DNA of 64,000 nucleotides. Source: Pseudoips prasinana (Eukaryota; Arthropoda; Insecta; Lepidoptera; Nolidae). Position 1 is the first letter of the stretch; the number at the start of each line of letters is the position of its first letter. Under the pieces are notes generated by a model, which worked only from the letters and a program-made list of their open reading frames with translations, had not been told where the DNA came from and made no database searches. Shown in pieces: positions 1 to 10,351 of the stretch. The stretch lies in the NCBI GenBank assembly GCA_951640165.1, contig OX621234.1, forward strand, positions 31,500,549-31,564,548. The letters are read 5' to 3'. The position numbers were made by a program, and so were the translations under genes.

Positions 1-668
1 AGAGCTTGTACTATGGCAAATTCATAACTGATATACTACATAATAATATACTATATATCTTACTACTATATATCTTATCCAATATCTGGAGTAGTTTATT
101 ATACGGATCTTGTAGCAACAAGGAACAACTTCCGTGCGTTTAAGCGTTTTTGCCATACCTACTATTGGAATCAAATATAACAGCTCACTTAGGACCCTTA
201 AATTGATCCTCGGTGCTTTTGCAGCTGGCTTCTCTAGTTGCAAATCTCTCATTTTATGAGGCTATAGCCTCTTTACATCATTCTGTCTCCCGCTTTGCTC
301 TGGAGGGAAGTGGAACTATTCATTTTCTAACTCCTCCTTTTTTCTGTTTCTGATTAAATTCGGTGCGGGATCCAAGACAGTTAAAGCGATTCCCCGGGAC
401 ATGCCTGAGCTTCACCGCTCAGTGTCATTTCATTGTGTGCCACTGTTGATCCTGGCTTACAGGAGTTGCAGTGGTGGGTAAGAGGGAGGGACTAGTCCCG
501 TATACTATATATCTTTTGTAAATACATACTTATATAGATAATTACATCCAGATTCAGGACAGACAGACATGTTCATGCACACAAATATCTGTCCTGGGTG
601 GAAAACGAACACCCCACCTACTGAAAAAAAAAATTGAAAAGTAAGGATTTGCCAACAGGCCCGTCATA
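1..668 (-). mobile_element. SINE-A copy, split by element C
   Basis: Two parts of one tRNA-derived SINE in minus orientation (1-61 and 501-668). The first part carries the family's 3' body (AGCTTGTACTATGG, then AACTGATATACTACAT). The second carries the rest of the body and the head, with a decayed B box near 600-620. The parts are separated by a 439-bp insertion flanked by a 15-bp direct repeat. The copy probably extends beyond the left edge of the window. Other copies in this window keep the promoter box GGGTTCGATTCCC. Confidence 0.8.
62..500 (+). mobile_element. Element C, complete insertion with target duplication
   Basis: An interspersed repeat inserted into a SINE-A copy. The 15-bp sequence TATACTATATATCTT occurs on both sides (47-61 and 501-515), which fits a target-site duplication. 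The same sequence occurs inverted at about 33590-34170. No long ORF and no terminal inverted repeats are visible, so it looks like a non-autonomous retroelement, but no tRNA promoter boxes or poly-A tail were found. Class unresolved. Confidence 0.7.
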
Positions 669-1353
669 TTATGTTTGAATGTTTGTTACTCAAGCTCGCG
701 AAAACGATTGAACACCATTTGATTTAGTTTGGCAAAATATCGCGGATAAAAGTTTGGTTCGGTGGGATTATCAAAACACGAACTAAAAGATAAATCAACG
801 AAAGTAATATCAGATAGTATTAATATAATAAATTATTATATAACTAATAGTTAGAAAGTAATTAGTTTTTATTCAACTACGAGTTTTGATATTTGTTACG
901 TAATAGGGAAAACACATGAAACGGATTTGGTAGAAGATCATCGCAGTAATCATGTGTCATAGGCATTATCTTAGTTACTGAACTATATTTAATTGAATTA
1001 AAAATAAAATTTTGCCAAATTAATTATTTTGGACTTAATTCATTTGCCAAATTATTTATTTCGAATATATACATTATACCAAAGTATATTTTTTAAAATA
1101 AGGAGCACGCTCTTAATAATTCTCTAATATACTTTTTTATTTTTAAATATTACGCCCGCTTTACTTATGTAATTTACTGTATCGCGGGGATTTTACCCTC
1201 TGACTCATACACAACAATTTAAAGTTCAGCCCTATAATTGTCATATTATCTTCGGTACAATGGAATCTATCACGGCACAGACATCAACGAAATTGGTGTT
1301 TTCCATTAGTTTTTAGCCAACACTACGAAGTTCATCTTGTTAATAAACATGTA
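669..1353. other. AT-rich spacer, nothing recognised
   Basis: No gene or clear repeat is visible. A short segment near 680-720 (TTTGTTACTC onward) weakly resembles part of repeat D. Confidence 0.5.
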
Positions 1354-1815
1354 ATATCCTGGGACATTATTCACACACGGGGAACTGATCCTAAACTAAG
1401 CTGAGCTTGTCGTATGGAAACCAGATAACTGATATACCACATGTACTACTTTTCTTTTTATAAATAATTAGTTACATATACAACATGTAACGTAATTAAC
1501 GCACTTCCTGAAAATAGTTTGTTCAGAATCCTTTACTGAACCGATTTATATCATTTTCAATATAGGTAATTTTTTATTCCAATATAATAAACTACAGAAA
1601 TTATTGTCATATCAACCCTGTAGAGTCAAAACCAATTGAAATGGACCGTAAGTCAAAGTAATAAGCCTTATAAATTGCAGTTTATTACGTTACAATTTGT
1701 ATAGATAATTGCACCCAGACCCAGAACAAATAGAGATGTTCATGCACACAAATATCTGTCCTGCCCATGGCCTGCGGCGTTAAAGGTAAGATGTACGAAC
1801 CACGCCAACCATACC
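1354..1815 (-). mobile_element. SINE-A copy, split by a MITE
   Basis: The 3' end begins with the family's conserved ATCCTGGGACATTATTCACACACGG-like start and the AGCTTGTCGTATGG body (1354-1480). The inner body and a decayed tRNA-like head follow at 1695-1815 (ATCTGTCCTGCCCATGGCCT). A 209-bp insertion separates the two halves. Confidence 0.75.
1486..1694. mobile_element. MITE with short terminal inverted repeats
   Basis: Starts with TGTAACGTAAT and ends with ATTACGTTACA, giving about 11-12 bp of inverted termini. There is no ORF. It interrupts a SINE-A copy, which independently supports its being an insertion. No unambiguous target duplication was seen, so the superfamily is open. Confidence 0.5.
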
Positions 1816-1956
1816 AATTTTTACTACATTTAGAAGAAAACATCGATCCTTAGAACACATCTCAAGTACTTTAACTTGATGGAAACAAATACAATCACCT
1901 TTAATAAATGGTTATAACAAAATTTTCGCATAAAAAATAACAAACATATCATTATA

Positions 1957-2146
1957 CTAGACGTGCACCGCGGTTTTACCCCCCTTAAATTTTATAAATT
2001 ATACCCTATTTGTGTTAGTCCAGGGTGTCACACAACTTCATACCAAATTTGATTAAAATCGCTCCAGCCGTTTAGACCTGAAGAAGTAACGAACATACAC
2101 ACTCACACACTCAAAAACTTTTAACGCCTTTATAATATTAGTGTGA
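1957..2146 (+). repeat. Repeat D copy
   Basis: Interspersed repeat running from a GTGCACCGCGGTTTTACC-like start through AAAATCGCTCCAGCCGTTTA to TTTATAATATTAGTGTGA. Other copies lie at 34209, 35996, 48613 (plus) and 22044, 22290, 49376 (minus). This is a common lepidopteran repeat type with no ORF. Its class is not determined. Confidence 0.75.
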
Positions 2147-2373
2147 TCTGACATAAACATCACGATAAAGTTCTGTGCGCTTAAAGACTGCATTTCTCAG
2201 TAAAATTAAGCCATATCTAAGAATAGAGCAAACATAATCATAGTCTTTTTGATTTATCTATAGGTATGCTTTTCTTATTATAGTTTTGGTTTAATACAAT
2301 TTAAAGTTATCAACCCTCCTAATTTGTTCGCCGTTTAATCATACCCAATCCGTCCGACCGTCAATCATAATTG

Positions 2374-2611
2374 ACGGTCACCGTAGCCTAGTTGGTAGTG
2401 CTCCTGCCTACGAAGCTGGTGGTCCTGGGTTCGAATCCCGGTAAGTGCAAATATTTGTGTGATGAGCACGAATATTTGTTTCTGAGTCATGGATGTTTTC
2501 TATGTATTTAAGTATTTATCTATCTACATAAGTATGTATAGTGTCGCCTGGTACCCATAGTACAAGCTTTGCTTAGTTTGGGGCTAGGATGAACTGTATA
2601 AAAAAAAAAAA
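2374..2611 (+). mobile_element. SINE-B, full-length with poly-A tail
   Basis: tRNA-derived SINE. The head has an A box (TAGCCTAGTTGGTA) and a B box (GGGTTCGAATCCC). The body has TATCTATCTACATAAGTATG and CAAGCTTTGCTTAGTTTGGG, and there is an A-run at 2598-2611. A second copy at 23518-23785 is nearly identical over the head. The body and 3' part resemble SINE-A although the tRNA head differs. Confidence 0.85.
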
Positions 2612-3381
2612 TCACACATAATAGTATTTCTCTTGTCATTAATTTTATAGTTTTTAAACTGTACTAATTTTGTTTAAGTAATATTAATTTATCTTTTAGT
2701 TATTATTTGTTAAATAGAGAATTGTATTATTGAAATCAAAATTAACTGTGCCTCCTTTGTGTAAATTAATTAGTACATTAAGCAGGTAAAGTTTAACGAA
2801 GTTAAGGTAAAAGGATGTAAAGTAAATAGATGTGCCAGGAAAACAAATAACAGTAAAAATATAACTTGTGACATCGAATAGTTTTTCCAATATAAAACAA
2901 ATATTTAGAACAGCTTGTCGCTCTCAAATATTATTCCTCCTTTCCAAACGGCTCAAATAAAAATCAGAAACTGCAACTGCTTGTTTCTTCTATAAGGCAA
3001 TGTTTTGCAAAGTTTATTCGATACTACAAATAAAAACTTGTAAAACATTTGCCAATAGTTACATGATAAATATTTACAATATATATACAATGTATAAGAC
3101 TTTATCTCATTTTATTCATATAAAGTTAGAAAGCACCTTTGTACGAGAATGTATTCTTTGAGTATCTCAAAAGAGAGAAAGAAAAAGACAAGACATTTAT
3201 TAACTACCATGATCAACATAGTATTCAAATAATACAAGTAATATAAAATACATACTCACAACATACAAACAACATATTATAAGCTCAACAACCCTATTTT
3301 GTGAAGAGAAAATAAATCGTTTTTATTATTATTATTATAAAGTCGTACGTATTTATGTATGTATGATGTTAACTCTCCGTG
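2612..3381. other. AT-rich spacer
   Basis: No gene seen. It contains a short (ATT)n microsatellite near 3325-3340. The frame on the minus strand near 2696-2890 has no coding character. Confidence 0.5.
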
Positions 3382-3490
3382 GACTTAGTTATACATAGAC
3401 AGGCGCCTGTTTTGCAGAGGGTTAGGCAGAGACAACGGATTTCCATTTGTCACGATCTTTGCACACCTCTTTTGCGAGACAGGAAGAGCT
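3382..3490 (-). pseudogene. LINE ORF2 C-terminal remnant
   Basis: The minus strand encodes a short tail reading VCKDRDKWKSVVSA then stop, the kind of C-terminal motif found in non-LTR retrotransposon ORF2 proteins. A related decayed copy is at about 63050-63330. Only a fragment remains and the family cannot be fixed. Confidence 0.5.
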
Positions 3491-4739
3491 CACACAGCAC
3501 CTAGAAGACGGAGTGACCCTTTACTAAGATTTTTAAAATTTTACTGTCAAAAGTGTTTTAATCTAGTTTAAGGTTCCCTGTTAGAAGTGTGTGGTTATAT
3601 CAACAGAGTTACAGTTCTCAATTATGAGTATTGAAAGAACACAAGAACATCTGCTTTCCACATTTTTCACTCCCAAATCCTAAATATAAAGGTAAATACA
3701 ATACAGAACGCCATCGAAATAAAAGATTCCAAGATTCCAAGCGGCCTGCTATGACATATTTGATCAAGCGATTATAAATAACAAAAGGTTTCTACTGTCT
3801 ACTATCAATATTTAAAATTCAGAACAGAACATGAAAAGATGGATAAACCTAAACATTTTAAAGTATGAGTATTAGATATATATGTATTATCATAAAATAG
3901 GTTTAATGAAATAAAAATCATCCATATTTATTTAATTAATTAATTTAATAATCCCACTCCTGATTTCAATTGTTTTGTGGTCAATGGTCGCCTGTTGACC
4001 ACAATTCGAATAAAATCATAATTCCATTTGCCAAGTGATACTTATCATCCAATGGAATATCAGTAGATAATAAGTTCTTTAGTAAAATAGATAAAATATG
4101 TTTTCATTCATGTAGACTTTAAATGAGCGATTGTAAATAATCAGAACATGTTTGTAGTAATATAGTTTGGTATACATAATTATGGCTGGGTATATATTAA
4201 ACAAACATTTAGAAACAATATTTAATGTATAATAGTAATGATTTAGTTATTTTAGCTAGCTTTATTAAGTTATTGTTTAATTATAGAAATGGATAGTTTT
4301 CGACCAGTTTTACTACATTTGTCTGAATGGTTCTGTCTGTATTAAGGTTAGAATTCAATATTATTATGGCGGACTTTAGTGATGACGTTAATCTGTAATA
4401 CAGATTATTCTCCAAACAAACCGCTCTAAAATTGGAAAGCAAAACTCTCAACGCCACATATCAGACTGATATTTCGCCCGTCCTTCAATCCCTTCAATAG
4501 CGAAGCTGTGAATAGCGTGAAAACCGACGGTACGGGTGTGCGCAAACATTTCCAACACGTTGCAGTCACGGTTATTGCAACGCTTTCCTTCCATCGCTAT
4601 CAATAACTATCGCAGTTTGTATTTAGAGTTATACAAACTACGGAAGCACGCTTATTCATACTGAATGTTTTTTTAAATTTACGATAAGATATTTCCACCT
4701 ATTTTTTTAAATCTTCCATCCATCTATCCGAAATTTTAG
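3491..4739. other. Spacer without recognised gene
   Basis: AT-rich. A small hairpin lies at 3976-4003 (TGTGGTCAA / TTGACCACA). A moderately GC-rich patch at 4440-4600 has no open frame worth reporting and no repeat match elsewhere in the window. Confidence 0.5.
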
Positions 4740-4980
4740 TGCTTGGCACTCGTCTGTGTAGCATTCTCCATTTATATATCCGGTTGTAGAACCATCTATC
4801 TTACTTCTTTATAACTGTCCACTTGTAATTTTTCTTTAAGTTGATCAGTAAACTTTCTTCTCGGTCTTCCTCTCTTTCTTCTTGCGTCTATCTTCCCTTC
4901 TGTTATATTTGTGATAAACTGGTCGTTTCGGATTAGATGTCCTATCATTTTGCCCCTTCTGGTTTCTATGTGTTTTAAAA
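4740..4980 (-). pseudogene. LINE reverse transcriptase C-terminal remnant
   Basis: The minus strand reads KMIGHLIRNDQFITN, then EGKIDARRKRGRPRR, then KFTDQLKEKLQ before in-frame stops. The pattern of a GHLIRND block, an EGKI block and an RGRPR basic block is typical of the C-terminal region of Jockey/L2/RTE-group non-LTR retrotransposon proteins. It is a dead fragment with stops in the last third. Confidence 0.6.
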
Positions 4981-5224
4981 TCTTCCAAGAAGACCATACA
5001 TTCCTTCTTAGGAAAAGGTCTTCACTCGCCGTGGCTGGATTTAGTTTTAAAAAAAGTATTTTTGAGTGTGAATCTAAGTTGTGTTAAAGCCATCATCCAT
5101 ATGATTTAGTATAGTGTTGGAAATTCAATGAATATTTGTTATTGTCGTTTTAAATGCGTTGCATTTAAATTGGTGACTCCTCCTCTGCATTCTTTCACAC
5201 AAACAAGAAATTACGCTGCATACA

Positions 5225-5376
5225 TAGAGGATTTTAGGTTATTAATATACATATTCGTGTATAAATAAATCGTTTGTACGTAAATATTATTAAAATACAG
5301 TAAACTGTATTTTAATAATATTTACGTACAAACGATTTATACACGAATCTGTATATTAATAACCTAAAATCCTCTA
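5225..5376. repeat. Near-loopless inverted repeat (foldback)
   Basis: Arms at 5225-5301 and 5304-5376 are reverse complements apart from one 4-nt indel and two substitutions, with a 2-nt centre. Each arm begins TAGAGGATTTTAGG. There is no ORF and no second copy in the window. It could be a foldback MITE or a snap-back duplication. Confidence 0.8.
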
Positions 5377-6124
5377 CAGTAAAACACCTAGTGGAATTGA
5401 ATACAACGAATTATCTCCATCAAAATTTGTACAAGTCACGGGATTCTACTAATTGTCTCTAAATATCTCAATAAAACTTTATTCAGGGGTCGAATATCAA
5501 TCCGATAAAAAAAGTGTAATTAAATCATTGTTTTCACAAGCTATGAACAAAACAAACTACACTGCTATTGGTTACAAAGTGCCGATTTCTCACGATATTA
5601 TGTAAACTGAAGATATTCTATTACTAATGGGACAATGTATTGCATTGTACAACTTACGGTTAACAAACAGATTACGAATTGACTTTTAATCGTAATCATA
5701 TTATTTTAAAGATGATTAATCCGAACATTCAGATCAATGTTTATTAAGCAATTTCCTTATTTAGTGCCGATATCAAATTCGCGCAAATCCTTCCAGGGTC
5801 GCCATGAAATTTGCATATTTAGGAGCCAATAAAAACTAGAGAATGTTAGTGTACACTGGTTTTTTACATAAAATAATAACATATCATTTGTAGTGTGTTA
5901 ATATATTCAGGTATTATTACAACTTAATCTCAAACCCTACACGACACATATGGATAGCATGATGCTACCGTTAAGGTAGCATCATTTAAATTACGAATGG
6001 CACAGTCTTTTTAGTACTCTGGCAACTTAACTGTGGAATTATCTTGCAGAACTCATAAGAGTTTGTTGTTTAAGTTTTGAGTTGGGTTGGTCTGAGTCGA
6101 ATAGTGTCAATAAATATCGATCAA
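5377..6124. other. Spacer with one small hairpin
   Basis: No gene seen. ATGATGCTACC at 5959-5969 pairs with GGTAGCATCAT at 5975-5985. It is too small to assign a function. Confidence 0.45.
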
Positions 6125-6255
6125 GTAATTGCCACGCTACCTTGTGTTTCGGGTTCGATTCCAGGACAACCACTTGTTCGGAGCCTGAGTATGTTTTGTG
6201 TCCGTGAACTGTATGTTTTGTAAGTGCCTCGTGATACAAGAATTACCTTTTTAAA
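6125..6255 (+). mobile_element. SINE-E fragment
   Basis: Diverged copy of the tRNA-derived SINE-E family: B box GGGTTCGATTCC, then TATGTTTTGTGTCCGTG and GTAAGTGCCTCGTGATAC, matching the family order. A further 3' fragment is present at about 7060-7130 (GTTCTATGTCCGCGAATT). Confidence 0.55.
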
Positions 6256-7162
6256 GTGACACATGTTTGTGTATAAAGATTATTGCCACGACTATGCCCG
6301 ACCACTTTGATTATAATGTGGATAAGCTAGATTTTTTATACTTTTTTGTGTCTATTCAAATCTGTTGTAAATAAATGCCTGATAACCAATTCTGGATCCG
6401 ATTTGACACGAATAAAAGTAAAATGTCATGCCATTTTTGTTTGTGTTTGAATTCTATGAATCGGTTGAATTTTGAGGAAAAAAATGTTGAACACGTAACA
6501 TCAATTTTGTTGATTTCTGTATTGTTTTTTTATACGTGTATGCGTGGAGAGCATGTCCATCCCGGCAGTAAGAATTGCCCTAAAATAACCAGGTAACAAC
6601 TCTAGAACTAAGCAGATTTATACTTAACTTCTTAATGTGACGTAGTTTTTTAGAGACCCTCAGAATTATATATTTATTACTGTTTATATCTTTATTATCA
6701 TTTTACTACTTATAATAACTGATTAAAGTATCGGGTACTCAGCAAGGAAATCGTGGACTGAAACTCCATTAGGTCAACCAGTACACTAAGGCTTCACTTG
6801 AATAGAGACAGTAGCTTTAATTATTGCAGAAAGCCAATGTATTTCATTTGACCAATTATATTATAAATATGTCGTGCTGGTAATCGGTAATCGAATGAGC
6901 GAAGTTAAACTTAGTTAAAATATATAAGCATATTACGTGCAAATGCATATTTGTGTTCATTATTTACAACCAAGTATTATTTTAATGTAGTTAAGACAAA
7001 TTAAACGTACCGTCGATATTTATTTAAATAGTCAGTACGTAAGATTTATGATTCCATAATGGATGTTCTATGTCTGGGCGTGTTCTATGTCCGCGAATTA
7101 TATATTTGTAAAGTTTCTTACAATATATGGATTTCTTTCGCTAGCACTGTGCTTTAATATAG
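6256..7162. other. Spacer without recognised gene
   Basis: AT-rich. It contains the short SINE-E 3' fragment near 7060-7130. The plus-strand frame at 6375-6596 has low-complexity composition and is not called. Confidence 0.45.
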
Positions 7163-7949
7163 TTTTTATTAGTTATTTTATTTTATTTTATTTTATTAAT
7201 CTAGAAAACTTACAGCTAGAACAGAAATAAAACAGACAATAAAGGATGAAGGCCAATTACAAGTTTTCGCTAATATTCATAAATTTAAAAAAATAAGAAA
7301 ATCAGTAGACAAAACATAAAGATAAAGAGAGTAAAAAATTTAGAATATTTGTGGAAATTTACGTAACATTAAACAAAATCACAATCAACACAAAGAAAAT
7401 CAAGGAGACTAGCTGAAAAAGTAGGTCAAATAAAACTAATAAATATCAGTTATTCAAGTATCTATCCTAAAAAAGTTAATGGCTAATTTATTTTTCATTC
7501 TGCAGGTGGTATTGCAGAATAGGTCAATATCAACCTTCTGACAAGTCTTATTGTAAGTTCTGCTCGCTCTCACCATGAAACTATTCCGTCGGTAATTGGT
7601 GCGAACAGTCGGTACGTGAAGTAACCGATGTTTTCTGAGCATGGCTGAAGGAACACGTAGCCCTAACTTATTCACCAACTCGGAGCAATCAATGATATTG
7701 TTCGCAAGTCGATACAAGAACACTATATCAGCTATTGTTCTGCGTTCGTATAATGGAAGGATATGAAATTTCTTGCACCGGCTTTCATAATTTGGAAGAA
7801 AAAGTTTAGAACGAAATTGGATATATCTTAAGAACTTTTTTTGTATATTCTCAATGCGATTTATATAAACATCGTAGCAAGGATTCCAAACTTGAGAACA
7901 ATATTCTAGGTGACTTCGAACAAAGGCGCAGTAGAGTATTTTTATTAGT
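7163..7949 (-). mobile_element. Young 5'-truncated Jockey-type LINE with TSD
   Basis: The element occupies 7174-7938 on the minus strand. The 11-bp sequence TTTTTATTAGT flanks it at 7163-7173 and 7939-7949, the expected target duplication of target-primed reverse transcription. The 3' end has an (AAATA)n tail at about 7174-7199. The 5' end is truncated within the ORF. The reading frame from the truncation point to the natural stop is fully open, which points to a recent insertion. Confidence 0.88.
7454..7938 (-). pseudogene. LINE ORF2 C-terminal part (5'-truncated)
   Basis: About 161 codons are open from the 5' truncation to a stop at 7454. The frame begins KILYCAFVRSHLEYCSQVWN, a hallmark of the region following the reverse transcriptase fingers and palm in Jockey-superfamily LINE proteins. 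It continues through INRIENIQKKFLRYIQFR and ends with a short Cys-containing tail. The full protein would have supplied endonuclease and reverse transcriptase. Here only the C-terminus remains and the piece has no start codon of its own, so it is non-functional. No frameshift or stop has accumulated. Confidence 0.85.
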
Positions 7950-8127
7950 AGTTATATTAAATGATTATATTCTTTAGCCATAGGATATAATCATTTTTGT
8001 AAAATTTTGACACATCGTTTTCCTTAAACTCATTAATAGTATTGTACCGTTTGCTGTGGAGATGCTTGATACACTCCAAGTGGACCGTTTGGTGCTCTAA
8101 GTCTCTTTCCTTACACTTTTCCAGTAC
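7950..8127. other. Short spacer with hairpin
   Basis: AAATGATTATAT near 7959 pairs with ATATAATCATTT near 7985. Nothing else recognised. Confidence 0.4.
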
Positions 8128-8470
8128 TTTGCAACGCTAGAGCTTAGCTTCTGGACTTCATCAAATTAAAATGTCCCCAGAGCATGCCTGAAAAACTGCA
8201 TTAATTGTACCGGTGGGACATTAGGTAATTTTTTTAATGCTTTTTGTGCTCAAATATGCGCCTTCAATATTTCAAAGGCTAATGAACAATGTTCTCACTG
8301 GACATCAAGGTGGTTTTGTTTATCTTGACTATATTGTAATCTACTCCCATGACCTCTCTTCCTATATCAAAAATCTTACCTCCGTTTTCCAAACACTTAG
8401 AGCATTTAATCTCAAGCTACAACCCGATAAGAAGGTCCAGACATCCACTTCTAGCCTAAATAATAAAACT
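8128..8470 (+). pseudogene. Ty3/Gypsy-type reverse transcriptase remnant
   Basis: The plus strand holds a broken piece of an LTR-retrotransposon reverse transcriptase. An upstream block (YFATLEL) is followed by a frame disruption. A second block has the conserved FQRLMNNVLTG segment and the catalytic-box region reading VYLDYIVIY, where the second aspartate of the usual YLDD is tyrosine. NLKLQPDK follows. No LTRs, gag, protease or integrase were seen nearby. The frameshift and loss of a catalytic aspartate make it inactive. Confidence 0.8.
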
Positions 8471-8575
8471 CGTTTTAAAGTTCGAAATAAATTTCATTTA
8501 ATAAAAGTTTTTCTATAAACGTCCTATAAACGTAAGCTTCCATTTGGAGTTAAGCGAGATCTTTCTGTTTGTAAT

Positions 8576-8611
8576 ATATAAATACGGTTTAGTTTAGTTT
8601 TCTTTGTCAGT
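8576..8611 (+). promoter_or_regulatory. Candidate core promoter (TATA plus TCAGT initiator)
   Basis: TATAAATA-type TATA box at about 8577-8584. The arthropod initiator TCAGT lies at 8607-8611, placing the predicted +1 adenine (8609) about 31 nt downstream of the TATA box, the usual spacing. No DPE match was seen at +28. It lies directly upstream of an open frame ending in a strong splice donor. A chance match is possible in AT-rich DNA; spacing, initiator and exon together are what support it. Confidence 0.5.
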
Positions 8612-8614
8612 CCA

Positions 8615-8828
8615 ATGCGCCATCACACGTCAGTCTCTATGAAGTTCTGTAGAACACTAATATTGAAAATAGAATATGTTTCAGAAATGGACTACAGTTA
8701 CGAAGAGGAGGAAACAAGTGACGTGGAGCGTGATCTGCGGCCGGTAGTCCGACGGACGGCCAAACATATCGCGGCCGGCGAAGAAAGACCGCGGATCAAT
8801 TCCAGCCAACAGACAACACCAACTGACG
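8615..8828 (+). CDS. Candidate first coding exon of an unidentified host gene
   Basis: The open frame starts with an ATG at 8615, six bases after the predicted transcription start, and has a second in-frame ATG at 8687. From 8687 it encodes an acidic then basic hydrophilic segment (MDYSYEEEETSDVERD, then VVRRTAKHIAAGEERPR, then SSQQTTPTD) and runs into ACG|GTGAGT at 8828/8829, a strong donor in phase 1. This stretch is CpG-rich and clearly more GC-rich than the surroundings, and it matches no repeat in the window. An alternative reading is an internal exon starting after the acceptor-like TTTCAG at 8684. There is no signal peptide or recognised domain; the segment looks disordered. The product is unknown and the downstream exon must be distant. 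Confidence 0.5.
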
Positions 8829-8863
8829 GTGAGTTATTATTGTATACCTTACCATGCGACACT

Positions 8864-9166
8864 AATGAGGGCTACCGCGTATTAATTTGCCGCTAGAGGC
8901 GCTAGCATCGCGGCAGGTCTACGAAACGTCAAAATACACTGTTTTTGTTCGGGTTACGCTGTTTATTAATAAAAACTGCGATTATAACTAAACATTTTGG
9001 TTTAAAACTAAATAAATTACAAAATGAGCAACAGCTCGATGACTGTAATAAATATTTTTCGTAAAAACATTCGTCGCGTCCACAATAACAATGATTTTGA
9101 TCAGCTATAGTGGACCTTCCGCGACAGTGGCGCCGACTGGTGAGCACAAAAACGGTAGCCCTCATT
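8864..9166. mobile_element. MITE just inside the presumed intron
   Basis: Termini AATGAGGGCTACCG (8864-8877) and CGGTAGCCCTCATT (9153-9166) are perfect 14-bp inverted repeats, with weaker GGCGC and CGCGG complementarity continuing inward. There is no credible ORF. The element starts 36 bp downstream of the splice donor of the candidate exon. Confidence 0.7.
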
Positions 9167-10082
9167 GAAACCTTTTCTTAGTTACTTAACTAAAATTAAT
9201 ATAACCTAACTAATAATGCAAATAGAACTAGACCTAGTAACCTTACAGGAAGTATTCTATCCAAATGCATATTTTTGGTCTTAATGGTACTTTTGTTTGA
9301 TTACTTCGATATTATTAAACAAGTAGTCATTATTTTTTAATCAATGGGAAATGCTTTTATTTGTACTATTTGTCAAATACGGTTGTAATAAAAAGTAGTA
9401 TAAAAAGATAAACACATTTCTCGTAATAACTGTTTTAAACAGTATCTTATTATGCTAATACGAAATAAATTTACATGGAAGTAGCAACGCTACACGTACC
9501 TAATAAACTAACTTGGAGATAAAATAACCCCACATTGTGATCGTTGTATTCAACCGAACGTTGCGTACTAATCCACAAACAAACAACTTAACTAAACAAT
9601 GAGAAAAGCAAAATGGCCGGTATTTAACCCTCCTAATTACGTTTTTATTTTTCTCATTGTGTAGTTTTGTCTTTAACGTAATATAAACAAAACTCAAGTA
9701 CTGACTTGATGTCTTTTTAATGAATATATATTCAAATATAGATAAAGCTTAATAAAAACCGTACTATTTGGTCGTATAATGAAACAGTATTACCACTATA
9801 GACGTGGTAAGTCAGTAAGAAAACGTTATATTTACGATATCTTTTACTTTCTATGAAAAATTCCAACAATAACACTATAAAATGTGTAATAACCTGCAGA
9901 ATACTATAAACGTCCTTAAATATACAATATATTTTATATAAATTGCCATTCATATACAATTTAGTCCAAAAGTAACTAAAGTGGAACAACAATCGTTATG
10001 TTCCATGTTAATAATAATATAAAACCGACAGGATTCGAATGGCTGATAATAGTTTTTAAATTTTATGGTAACGGATATAATA
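9167..10082. other. AT-rich spacer, nothing recognised
   Basis: The minus-strand open frames at 9500-9697 and 9732-9992 are low-complexity, rich in Phe, Tyr and Ile, and not convincing as genes. Confidence 0.5.
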
Positions 10083-10287
10083 TTAATATCCTGGGATATT
10101 AGAGCAAAGCCAGATAACTGATATACTACATACTACTCCTACCTACTTTTCTTTTGTAAATACGTACTTATATAGATAATTACTAGACTTAGGACAAACA
10201 GGCACAAATATCTGCCCTGGGTGGGAATCGAACCCACGACCTGCGTCGTGAAAGGCAAATATCTAACTACCACGCCAACCGGCCCGT
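10083..10287 (-). mobile_element. SINE-A copy
   Basis: Minus-orientation copy with intact B box (reverse complement of GGGTGGGAATCGAACCCAC, 10219-10237), the head region through CCACGCCAACCGGCCCGT, and a partly deleted 3' body (ACTGATATACTACATACTAC). Confidence 0.85.
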
Positions 10288-10351
10288 ATGCGGGTAGCAT
10301 CCCACATCATATAAACTATTTGCTAAAGCCTATGGATGGTCGCTTGTTGAC

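Noticed and set aside
2374..2450. tRNA gene
   Set aside because: The A and B boxes belong to a SINE head: the sequence continues into a SINE body and poly-A, and an almost identical copy exists at 23518. The same reasoning applies to 28200, 29881, 36388, 43160 and 44990.
8128..8470. Endogenous retrovirus
   Set aside because: Only a reverse transcriptase fragment remains, with no envelope or LTRs; a Gypsy-type retrotransposon remnant is sufficient.
8929..9165. Minus-strand 78-codon ORF
   Set aside because: It lies entirely within a MITE bounded by inverted termini.
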